From an uncultured Oscillospiraceae bacterium (GTDB lineage: Bacteria; Bacillota; Clostridia; Oscillospirales; Acutalibacteraceae): a stretch of 18,509 nt of DNA. The DNA is taken from positions 1 through 18,509 of the forward strand of contig CAJUPK010000033.1 in NCBI GenBank assembly GCA_910588415.1. Direction: 5' to 3'. This document shows, piece by piece, positions 6,113-12,272 of this stretch; position 1 is the first letter of the stretch; each line of letters starts with the position of its first letter. The position numbers and the translations under genes were made by a program. Below the pieces are notes generated by a model. That model was not told the DNA's origin and searched no databases. It saw nothing but the letters and a program-made list of their open reading frames with translations.

Positions 6113-8026
6113 TTGGACGGCCAGGACGAGAAAAAGAAAGAGCTGCGAAAAAAAGCCATGCAGCTTCCGCTAACGCCGGGAGTATATCTTATGCATAACA
6201 GCGCGGGAGAAATCATCTACATTGGCAAGGCAAAGGCGTTAAAGAACAGAGTGAGCCAGTATTTTGGTTCAGAAAGAAATCATGACGCCAAAGTGCGCAA
6301 GATGGTTTCCAACGTGGATTGGTTTGAATATATTCTTACAGACAGCGAATTCGAGGCCTTTGTGTTGGAGAGTAGTCTGATCAAGCAGCACCAGCCAAAA
6401 TATAATATTTTGTTGAAGGATGACAAAGGATATTGCTATATCCGGATCAGCGGGGGAGAGTGGCCGCGGATCACGGCGGTCCTGCAGAAGGAGGATGACG
6501 GAGCCAAGTATATTGGCCCCTATCTAAGCTTCTGGTCGATTCGGGAGACTGTGGATGCGGCCCGGAAGATTTTCCGCCTTCCAGACTGCAATCGGAAGTT
6601 TCCGCAGGATTTCGGCAAAAGCCGGCCGTGCCTGAATTTTTACATTGACCAGTGCTGCGCCCCCTGCCGGGGAAAAATCCGCCAGCAGGATTACCAAGAG
6701 GCCTTTCAGCAGGCATTGGATTTTGTAAAGGGGGGCAGCAGTACGTCCGTGAAGGAGCTGACGGCCCGGATGGAGCAGGCTGCGGAGGAGTTGGACTTTG
6801 AACGGGCGGCCAGGCTGCGGGACCGGATCAATGCCATCAATAAACTAAAGGAGCGGCAGAAGGTGGTAGAGAGCCCCGTAGAGGAGCAGGATGTGTTTGC
6901 CCTTGCCCAGGGAGAGACGCAGACAGCCTTTGAGGTGTTTCGCTTTATCGGTGGAAAACTGAGCGACCGTGAGAGCTTTCTTGCCCAGGGTTGCCAGCCG
7001 GACCCAGAGGCCCGGTCGGAATTTTTGCGGCAGTATTATGCCATCCGGGACCGGATACCCCCAGTGGTCACTTTGGATGGATTGGTGGAGGACCAGGACT
7101 TAGTTGCCCGGTGGCTGAGCGAAAGGCGGGGCAAAATTGTTAAGCTGAATATACCCCAAAAGGGCAGTCAACGCCAGCTGGTGGAGATGTGCCGCTCGAA
7201 CGCGGCGGAGAATCTGGCTCAGCAAAGCGGTCTGGCTGGCCGGGATGCTTCAGCATTAGACGAACTCCGGCGGCTGCTGGGGCTGGAGAAAGTTCCAGCT
7301 TATATCGAGTGCTATGATATCTCGAACCTGCAAGGGGGAGAAAACGTGGCGGGCATGGTGGCGTTTGAAAACGGCAGGCCTTTGAAGTCTGCCTACCGGC
7401 GCTTTAAGATCAAGACAGTGGAGGGGCAGGATGATTACGGCTCTATGAGAGAGGTGATTTCCCGCCGGTTCGGGGAGTACAGGGCCTGTGTGGACCGGGG
7501 AGAGACCAGTGGTTTTGGCCGTATGCCGGATTTGATTTTTTTGGACGGAGGCAAAGGCCATGTAGCGGCGGTCCAGCCGCTCTTGGAGGCGCTGGGAATC
7601 GATGTGCCGCTGTACGGCTTGGTAAAAGACGATAAGCACCGTACCCGGGCTATTGCCAAAACGGGCGGAGAGATATCCATTACCTCTACCCGCCGGGCCT
7701 TCACACTTTTATCGACCATTCAGGACGAGGTGCATCGGTTTGCTATTGGATACCATCGCCAGCAGAGGAAAAAAACTACGATATCCAGTACGCTGTTGTC
7801 CATCGAAGGAGTGGGCCCCGCTCGGGCGAAAGCCCTGCTCAAGCACTTTAAAACAGTGGCGGCAGTTGGACAGGCTGACCTGGAGGAACTGCAGTCTGCG
7901 CCGGGTATGACAAAACCCGCGGCCCAGCAGGTGTATAAGCATTTTCATGATGGGGAAGAATCTGAAAATCAGGAAACTGCAGGGAAAACCGGGGGATTTT
8001 CAGGGGAAATTGTCCAGAAAGGTTGA
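6113..8026 (+). CDS. uvrC: Excinuclease ABC subunit C (UvrC)
   Basis: A roughly 637-residue nuclease that makes both incisions around UvrB-marked DNA damage in nucleotide excision repair. In order: a GIY-YIG domain (about 20-100; G-V-Y-L-M, I-I-Y-I-G-K-A-K, and the S-E-F-E-A glutamate region); four cysteines (D-C-N-R, R-P-C-L, and C-C-A-P-C at about 160-185) matching the reported iron-sulfur ligand region; a UVR UvrB-binding motif (E-E-L-D-F-E-R-A-A-R-L-R-D, about 220-235); the RNase H-like domain (Y-D-I-S-N, F-L-D-G-G-K-G-H); and C-terminal helix-hairpin-helix motifs (I-E-G-V-G-P-A-R-A). I chose TTG 6113, 6 nt after GGGGGTG (6100-6106). TTG 6098 and ATG 6158 are alternatives; the latter has no good site. 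Expression is puzzling because a terminator immediately precedes it. Confidence 0.95.
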   Translation: MDGQDEKKKELRKKAMQLPLTPGVYLMHNSAGEIIYIGKAKALKNRVSQYFGSERNHDAKVRKMVSNVDWFEYILTDSEFEAFVLESSLIKQHQPKYNILLKDDKGYCYIRISGGEWPRITAVLQKEDDGAKYIGPYLSFWSIRETVDAARKIFRLPDCNRKFPQDFGKSRPCLNFYIDQCCAPCRGKIRQQDYQEAFQQALDFVKGGSSTSVKELTARMEQAAEELDFERAARLRDRINAINKLKERQKVVESPVEEQDVFALAQGETQTAFEVFRFIGGKLSDRESFLAQGCQPDPEARSEFLRQYYAIRDRIPPVVTLDGLVEDQDLVARWLSERRGKIVKLNIPQKGSQRQLVEMCRSNAAENLAQQSGLAGRDASALDELRRLLGLEKVPAYIECYDISNLQGGENVAGMVAFENGRPLKSAYRRFKIKTVEGQDDYGSMREVISRRFGEYRACVDRGETSGFGRMPDLIFLDGGKGHVAAVQPLLEALGIDVPLYGLVKDDKHRTRAIAKTGGEISITSTRRAFTLLSTIQDEVHRFAIGYHRQQRKKTTISSTLLSIEGVGPARAKALLKHFKTVAAVGQADLEELQSAPGMTKPAAQQVYKHFHDGEESENQETAGKTGGFSGEIVQKG

Positions 8027-8051
8027 CATATCACCGGAAAAATGGGATAAT
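8023..8051 (+). promoter_or_regulatory. Near-consensus sigma-A promoter for rsmD operon
   Basis: A perfect TTGACA (8023-8028), an optimal 17-nt spacer and GATAAT (8046-8051) lie across the uvrC end; the TGA inside the -35 box (8024-8026) is the uvrC stop codon. Transcription should start near 8058, about 24 nt before rsmD. Confidence 0.85.
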
Positions 8052-8081
8052 ACCCGATAGTATGGTTTTAGGAGATGCTAT

Positions 8082-8639
8082 ATGCGTATTATAGCTGGTT
8101 CAAAACGAGGGAAAAAATTGTTTGCCTTGGAGGGGGAGCAGGTAAGGCCCACTACGAATATGGTAAAGGAAGCTCTTTTCAATATTCTGCAGTTTGGCCT
8201 GGAAGGGCGCAGGTTTTTGGATTTGTTTGCAGGTTCAGGCCAGATTGGGCTGGAGGCTTTGAGCCGGGGAGCCAGAGAAGCCGTGTTTGTAGACAGCAGC
8301 CGGGACTCGGTACGTGTGGTGCAGAAGAATCTGGAAGCTGCTGGGTTTCAGGACAGGGGCAAGGTGGTTTCCGCAGACTTTGCGGGATATTTGATGAGAG
8401 AACAGGGACAGTTTGACATAGTGTTTATTGATCCTCCCTATCATGCTGGTTTGATAGAGAAGGCTTTGGAGTTGGCCGTGGGAAAAATGTCTCCGGGAGG
8501 AGTGCTTGTCTGCGAACATGGGTCCAAGGAGGAGCTGACGGAGACTGTGGGCCGTTTCTCCAGGCATAAGGTTTACCGGTATGGAAGAACGGCGCTGACA
8601 GTCTACCGCCCAGCGGATTTGCCTGTTGAATACATTTAG
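8082..8639 (+). CDS. rsmD: 16S rRNA (guanine966-N2)-methyltransferase RsmD
   Basis: A 185-residue Rossmann-fold methyltransferase that uses S-adenosylmethionine to modify G966 in the 30S head. The start M-R-I-I-A-G-S-K-R-G-K-K-L (1-13) and V-R-P-T-T-N-M-V-K-E-A-L-F (21-33) are family hallmarks. SAM-binding motif I is D-L-F-A-G-S-G-Q-I-G-L-E-A (47-59), and the catalytic D-P-P-Y is at 117-120. Length is typical (about 185). AGGAGA (8070-8075) lies 6 nt before ATG 8082. It is the first gene after the promoter at 8023 and is followed after 16 nt by coaD, a pairing common across bacteria with no shared pathway. Confidence 0.96.
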   Translation: MRIIAGSKRGKKLFALEGEQVRPTTNMVKEALFNILQFGLEGRRFLDLFAGSGQIGLEALSRGAREAVFVDSSRDSVRVVQKNLEAAGFQDRGKVVSADFAGYLMREQGQFDIVFIDPPYHAGLIEKALELAVGKMSPGGVLVCEHGSKEELTETVGRFSRHKVYRYGRTALTVYRPADLPVEYI

Positions 8640-8655
8640 GGAGTGGGGAGCGCAC

Positions 8656-9162
8656 ATGACGGAACACATGAAGACGGCGATTTGCCCGGGCAGCTTCGAT
8701 CCGGTAACCCTGGGCCACTTGGATATTATCAGCCGGGCCAGCAAAATTTTTGACCGGGTTATTGTGGCGGTGCCAGTGAATCCGGACAAGCACTATTGCT
8801 TTTCCGTGGAGGAGCGCATAGAACTGCTGGCCAAAGTATGTGCCGCAGAAGGCCTCTGCAATGTGGAGGTAGACCAGGTCAAGGGGCTTCTGGCAGACTA
8901 CGCCAGGCAAAAAGAGGCGGCAGTGGTGGTTAAGGGACTGCGGGCGCTGACGGATTTTGAGTATGAATTTCAGCAGGCCCTGACCAACAAAAAATTGAAT
9001 CCACAGTTGGAAACCATGTTCCTTTCCACCAGTGCAGAGCATATGTTTTTGAGTTCTAGCATGGTGAAGCAGGTGGCTGGCTTTGGAGGCGACATTTCCC
9101 ACTTTGTGCCGGAATGTATTTTAGACGCGATTCGGGACAGGCTGTGCAGACCGCAAAACTGA
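8656..9162 (+). CDS. coaD: Phosphopantetheine adenylyltransferase (PPAT)
   Basis: A 168-residue nucleotidyltransferase catalysing the fourth step of coenzyme A synthesis: 4'-phosphopantetheine plus ATP to dephospho-CoA and pyrophosphate. The N-terminal P-G-S-F-D-P-V-T-L-G-H (11-21) carries the T/H-x-G-H nucleotide site. V-V-K-G-L-R-A-L-T-D-F-E-Y-E is in the middle, and F-L-S-S-S-M-V-K near the C terminus is the second ATP-binding signature. I chose ATG 8656, preceded by GGGGAG (8645-8650); ATG 8668 is a weaker alternative. It sits 16 nt after rsmD in the same operon. Family hexamers are feedback-inhibited by CoA; nothing in the DNA here shows further regulation. Confidence 0.96.
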   Translation: MTEHMKTAICPGSFDPVTLGHLDIISRASKIFDRVIVAVPVNPDKHYCFSVEERIELLAKVCAAEGLCNVEVDQVKGLLADYARQKEAAVVVKGLRALTDFEYEFQQALTNKKLNPQLETMFLSTSAEHMFLSSSMVKQVAGFGGDISHFVPECILDAIRDRLCRPQN

Positions 9163-9187
9163 GTTTTTGAAAGGGACGGATTTACGA

Positions 9188-9667
9188 ATGAGCAATAATC
9201 AAGCAACCATTGAGGATTTGATCGATGAAATGTACGATGTGCTGGACAAAGGCTGGAAGATGCCCCTGTCCTCTGGCAAGGTATTGGTTGACAGCGAGGA
9301 AATCCGGGCCATTCTGGATGATATCCGGGATGTATTCCCCAAAGAGATTGGCCAGGCTAAGGCTATAGTGTCTGATCATGGGCAGATTATCGCGGAGGCT
9401 AAGCGGGAGGCAGACTCCATTGTTCGTGCTGCGGAAGAGAGGGGAAAAGCCCTGATTGCGCAGGAGGAAGTGGTCCGGCAGGCCCAGGCAAAAGCGAACG
9501 AGATCCTTGCCCAGGCCCAGGCTCAGTTTAAAGAGATGCGGAAAGCCAGCAACGACTATGTGGACGATTTGATGCGGCGTACAGATGAATCGTTGTCTGA
9601 ATGTTTGACCGAATTGCGGAAGACCAGGCAGAATATCAAGTCTTCACAGCGCAATTCACAAATCTAA
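9188..9667 (+). CDS. Coiled-coil protein of unknown function (coaD-linked)
   Basis: A 159-residue soluble protein with no transmembrane segment or signal peptide. Residues 1-50 hold a short helical region (I-E-D-L-I-D-E-M-Y-D-V-L-D) and a P-L-S-S-G-K-V-L-V-D-S-E-E linker. Residues about 52-150 are a long Ala/Glu/Gln-rich coiled coil with little proline (A-E-A-K-R-E-A-D-S-I-V-R-A-A-E-E). This pattern resembles ATP synthase subunit b, V-ATPase subunit H and DivIVA-like proteins, and such genes are often labelled ATPase on that basis; similarity may be only compositional. It has no nucleotide-binding motif. ATG 9188 follows a mediocre site (AAGGGACGG, 9171-9179). It is the last gene of the rsmD-coaD unit and is followed by a strong terminator. 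A role in division or membrane scaffolding is conceivable but unproven. Confidence 0.8.
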   Translation: MSNNQATIEDLIDEMYDVLDKGWKMPLSSGKVLVDSEEIRAILDDIRDVFPKEIGQAKAIVSDHGQIIAEAKREADSIVRAAEERGKALIAQEEVVRQAQAKANEILAQAQAQFKEMRKASNDYVDDLMRRTDESLSECLTELRKTRQNIKSSQRNSQI

Positions 9668-9713
9668 GCTCACAATTCTGGGCAAAAAGCACGAAGTGAA
9701 TAATGGGATGAGG

Positions 9714-9746
9714 TTCCTCTCGCTAGATGTAGCGAGAGGAATTTTT
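9714..9746 (+). terminator. Intrinsic terminator of the rsmD-coaD operon
   Basis: A perfect 12-bp stem, TTCCTCTCGCTA (9714-9725) with TAGCGAGAGGAA (9730-9741), a 4-nt loop and five T (9742-9746). It separates the rsmD unit from the dcw cluster. The bases between it and the mraZ promoter (9747-9814) show only a minor AGGC/GCCT hairpin. Confidence 0.93.
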
Positions 9747-9814
9747 GTTCCCGCAAAATACTATCGAACAGGCCTTCGAGCCTAGAGAAATCAAGGAGAT
9801 TCAAGATTTAGCGG

Positions 9815-9843
9815 TTGCTTTTGGGGCGGGTTTGGGCTATAAT
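9815..9843 (+). promoter_or_regulatory. Sigma-A promoter of the dcw cluster (mraZ promoter)
   Basis: TTGCTT (9815-9820), a 17-nt spacer and a perfect TATAAT (9838-9843), giving a start near 9850. The promoter is the only clear one before mraZ and probably serves the downstream division and wall genes. A hairpin GGTGTGTG/CACACAACC (9892-9938, one bulge) lies in the roughly 140-nt leader. Confidence 0.72.
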
Positions 9844-9852
9844 AATGGTACC

Positions 9853-9891
9853 GAGTGGTGAGAAGTGGGGGAAAGTGCAGGAGAAGGGCAC
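9853..9891 (+). promoter_or_regulatory. Probable MraZ operator: 10-bp-spaced GTGG repeats
   Basis: Just after the expected transcription start lie GTGGTGAGAA (9855), GTGGGGGAAA (9865) and GTGCAGGAGA (9875), exactly 10 bases apart, and a degenerate fourth unit AGGG at 9885. MraZ is known to bind short direct repeats of about one helical turn upstream of its own gene (TGGG-type in E. coli, GTGG-like in several Gram-positives). The placement ahead of mraZ fits autoregulation of the cluster. Protein binding here is inferred from pattern and position. Confidence 0.7.
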
Positions 9892-9993
9892 GGTGTGTGT
9901 AGAAGGTGGCAAATAAAGGCCAAGCGATTCACACAACCTATAGAGTAGGCCCGCGCATGTGACAAGGAATCACCGGACGAAAGGATTTGCCTT

Positions 9994-10413
9994 ATGCTGA
10001 CAGGAGAATACCAGCATAATATGGACCCAAAAGGTCGGGTGACGGTGCCATCTAAGTTCCGGGAGGATCTAGGGGACCGCTTTTATGTATGCAAAGGTCT
10101 GGATGGATGCTTGTTTGTACTCTCCTGTGCGCAATGGGACAAGCTGGTAGAAAAAGTTTCAGCAATGCCCCTGTCTCAAGGAAAAGGGATTCAACGCTAC
10201 TTTTTTTCCGGTGCGGCAGAAGTAGAGCCGGACAAGCAGGGAAGAATCTTGATTCCTCCCAAGCTTCGGGAACATGCCGGGCTGGAAAAGGATGTAACGG
10301 TTATTGGTGCTGCGGTGCGGGCAGAAATTTGGGACACAGCCCGCTGGCAGGCTTATAATGACAGTCAGACCGACGAGAACATTGAAGAGTCCATGAACCT
10401 GCTGGCATTTTAA
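9994..10413 (+). CDS. mraZ: Transcriptional regulator MraZ
   Basis: A 139-residue AbrB-like DNA-binding protein of the MraZ family that forms ring-shaped oligomers and controls the dcw cluster. Two tandem SpoVT/AbrB-type half-domains carry the signature D-x-x-G-R: D-P-K-G-R-V-T-V-P-S-K-F-R (11-23) and D-K-Q-G-R-I-L-I-P-P-K-L-R (80-92). Length is near the usual 143. AAAGGA (9980-9985) is 8 nt before ATG 9994. It is the first gene of the cluster and lies directly downstream of 10-bp repeats that look like its operator, so it probably regulates its own transcription and that of rsmH, ftsL and the rest. Confidence 0.97.
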   Translation: MLTGEYQHNMDPKGRVTVPSKFREDLGDRFYVCKGLDGCLFVLSCAQWDKLVEKVSAMPLSQGKGIQRYFFSGAAEVEPDKQGRILIPPKLREHAGLEKDVTVIGAAVRAEIWDTARWQAYNDSQTDENIEESMNLLAF

Positions 10414-10460
10414 GCAGACACTACAAAATGGGGAGAAGCGGTATCTGCCGCGACGGGAAT

Positions 10461-11396
10461 ATGAAGTTTGAACACACACCTGTATTACTGAAAGAAACGG
10501 TTGCGGCTTTAAATATTCAGCCAGGCGGTATCTACATAGATGGTACAGCGGGCGGCGGCGGACATTCTGCGGCTATTCTACAGGCACTGCAGGGCAGCGG
10601 CAGGCTGCTGGCCATAGACCAGGACCCAGAAGCCCTGGCAGCGGCCAAAGAGCGGCTTTCTGGCTATGACAATGTAGGGTTTGCCAAAGGGAATTTCAGC
10701 CGGATGGGCGAGTTGGCCCGTATTCAGGGAGTGGAGGCCGTCAACGGAGTTTTGCTGGATATAGGCGTCTCCTCCCACCAGCTGGATGACCCAGCCCGGG
10801 GATTTTCTTACCATGAAGACGCCCCGCTGGACATGCGCATGAGTATGGAAGGAATCAGCGCCGCGGAATTGGTAAACAGTCTTTCCAAGCAGGAACTGGC
10901 AGAACTCATATTCCGCTATGGGGAAGACAAAAGTGCCGGGCGCATTGCCGAAGGCATTTGCCGGGCAAGAGATAGAGCGCCCATCCGTACTACCGGTCAG
11001 CTGGCCGAGATTGTTAAAACCTCTGTGCCGGCGGCGGTGAGAAGGGCAGAGGGGCATCCGGCTCGAAAGACCTTTCAAGCACTGCGGATTGCGGTGAATG
11101 GAGAGCTGGACTGCCTGGCGGCGGGACTGGAAGAGGCTTTTGGACTATTAAAGCCTGGCGGCAGGCTGGCGGTAATCACCTTCCATTCCTTGGAGGACCG
11201 GCTGGTAAAGCGCCAGATGGCAGAGTGGTGCCAAGGCTGTGTTTGCCCGAAAGACTTTCCCATATGCGTGTGTGGAAAGAAGCCGAAAGGGAAGCTGGTG
11301 TATAAAAAGGGATTAGCCCCTAGTGCGGATGAAATCGCACGGAATCCCAGAGCTAGAAGTGCCCGGCTGCGGGTGTTTGAGAAGGAAGGACAGTGA
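10461..11396 (+). CDS. rsmH: 16S rRNA (cytosine1402-N4)-methyltransferase RsmH
   Basis: A 311-residue SAM-dependent methyltransferase (MraW) that methylates C1402 in the ribosomal P site. Motifs: H-T-P-V-L-L-K-E-T-V near the start, D-G-T-A-G-G-G-G-H-S (27-36), I-D-Q-D-P-E-A-L (52-59), L-L-D-I-G-V-S-S-H-Q-L-D with D-M-R-M after it, E-G-H-P-A-R-K-T-F-Q-A-L-R-I-A-V-N, and F-H-S-L-E-D-R. I chose ATG 10461, which gives the standard length and N terminus; GGGA (10455-10458) is a weak and close site. The frame's earlier ATG at 10428 adds 11 residues without family similarity and also lacks a site. It is expressed with mraZ. Confidence 0.96.
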   Translation: MKFEHTPVLLKETVAALNIQPGGIYIDGTAGGGGHSAAILQALQGSGRLLAIDQDPEALAAAKERLSGYDNVGFAKGNFSRMGELARIQGVEAVNGVLLDIGVSSHQLDDPARGFSYHEDAPLDMRMSMEGISAAELVNSLSKQELAELIFRYGEDKSAGRIAEGICRARDRAPIRTTGQLAEIVKTSVPAAVRRAEGHPARKTFQALRIAVNGELDCLAAGLEEAFGLLKPGGRLAVITFHSLEDRLVKRQMAEWCQGCVCPKDFPICVCGKKPKGKLVYKKGLAPSADEIARNPRARSARLRVFEKEGQ

Positions 11397-11537
11397 AGCT
11401 AGCGGTACGGTAAAAAGGGAAGTTGTAAAGCAAAAGGACCCAATCGGCTGTGCGCTGGCCAAGAAAACAGCAGGGCGGTCAAAATGCTTGGAAACTTAGA
11501 GGAACAGAACTCTTTTTACAGAGGCTGTTTGAAACGA

Positions 11538-11554
11538 CCGGTCAATCGGACCGG
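11538..11554 (+). other. GC-rich hairpin just before ftsL ribosome-binding site
   Basis: CCGGTC (11538-11543) pairs with GACCGG (11549-11554) around a 5-nt loop, ending one base before GGGGAGGA, the ftsL ribosome-binding site. The 173-nt rsmH-ftsL gap otherwise holds no recognisable gene, terminator or promoter. The hairpin has no T run, so it is not a terminator; it might tune ftsL translation or mark an RNA end. Confidence 0.35.
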
Positions 11555-11569
11555 CGGGGAGGAAAAAAT

Positions 11570-12109
11570 ATGGCATACCAAACAGAAGCCTATGATTTTT
11601 CGCTGTTTGAGGACCGCAATGCGGCCCGGGTTTTAGAACCACAGATTGAGGAACAACCGAAACGAAAGCAAAGCCCTGTTGAACTGCCAAAGAGAGCGGA
11701 ACAGCCAGAGCGTCAAAGAGGGAAGCAGGCCAAGCACCGCTTAAGTCCCCTGAAAATGGCTGCGGCTGCCCTATGCTTTATAGCGCTCTTCGCTACAGGA
11801 CTTACTGCCGTATACAGCGAGGTACAGCTGACTGAATTGACAGAACAGATCAACGACACGCAGAATAACCTGGCCGAGGCAGAGAGCTTGGAAGTGCAGC
11901 TGAATATGCAGGCTGCGCAGCGTATGACAGACGCCCAGGTGGAGGCCTACGCGGAACAGCAGTTAGGTATGGGGAAGATTACAGGTTCACAAGTGGTATA
12001 CATGCATGTGGCTCAGCAGGATAAAGGAACTGTGGTGCAGGATATCGAGGGAGAGACAGGTATTGCAAAGTTCTTTTCCGATATGTGGGCATGGCTGACT
12101 GGGGCATAA
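11570..12109 (+). CDS. ftsL: FtsL-like cell division protein
   Basis: A 179-residue bitopic membrane protein in the ftsL position between rsmH and the penicillin-binding protein. FtsL links FtsB/DivIC and DivIB and activates septal wall synthesis by FtsW and its transpeptidase. Visible: a charged, Pro/Gln/Lys-rich cytosolic N terminus (1-60), one transmembrane segment (about 63-83), then a coiled coil (84-115) with hydrophobic spacing (L-T-E-L-T-E-Q-I-N). A region like the FtsL C-terminal part follows (V-E-A-Y-A-E-Q-Q-L-G-M). It is longer than typical FtsL (about 110-125) at both ends; sequence conservation in this family is low, so the call rests on topology and position. GGGGAGGA precedes ATG 11570; an in-frame GTG at 11450 is unsupported. 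Confidence 0.85.
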   Translation: MAYQTEAYDFSLFEDRNAARVLEPQIEEQPKRKQSPVELPKRAEQPERQRGKQAKHRLSPLKMAAAALCFIALFATGLTAVYSEVQLTELTEQINDTQNNLAEAESLEVQLNMQAAQRMTDAQVEAYAEQQLGMGKITGSQVVYMHVAQQDKGTVVQDIEGETGIAKFFSDMWAWLTGA

Positions 12110-12132
12110 GCGCAGCGAAAAAAGAATACATA
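12104..12132 (+). promoter_or_regulatory. Possible sigma-E-like promoter before spoVD
   Basis: GCATAAG (12104-12110), a 14-nt spacer and AATACATA (12125-12132) partly match the sporulation sigma-E pattern (KMATATT, 13-15 nt, CATACANT). Each box has two mismatches. In Bacillus spoVD has its own sigma-E promoter, which makes the position interesting, but the match alone is weak. Confidence 0.25.
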
Positions 12133-12152
12133 TAAATGAAGATGTGAGTGGC

Positions 12153-12180
12153 GCAGCCTGGCAGTGCTGCGGCTGCTTTT
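12153..12180 (+). terminator. Weak terminator or attenuator in ftsL-spoVD gap
   Basis: GCAGCC (12153-12158) pairs with GGCTGC (12171-12176) and is followed by four T. The 12-nt loop could pair further. It lies in the 163-nt gap between ftsL and the transpeptidase gene and may partly reduce read-through. The short T run makes full termination unlikely. Confidence 0.35.
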
Positions 12181-12272
12181 ACTGGGCGATCTGCTGCGGC
12201 CCACATAGGAGAACGATGGGGGATTGCAAATTTCAGAGAAAGCTCTTGCCAAGAGGGGAGGAGACACACCGT

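Noticed and set aside
8425..9102. 225-codon minus-strand ORF opposite rsmD/coaD
   Set aside because: It spans two real genes on the other strand and its product is His/Gln-rich without any family feature.
11450..11569. Longer ftsL start at GTG 11450
   Set aside because: No ribosome-binding site, and the added residues look non-coding and cross the hairpin; ATG 11570 has a strong site.
12144..12272. Extended N terminus of the transpeptidase
   Set aside because: The added 43 residues are Cys/Trp-rich, include the terminator-like hairpin and would place a long tail before the usual basic tail and membrane anchor.
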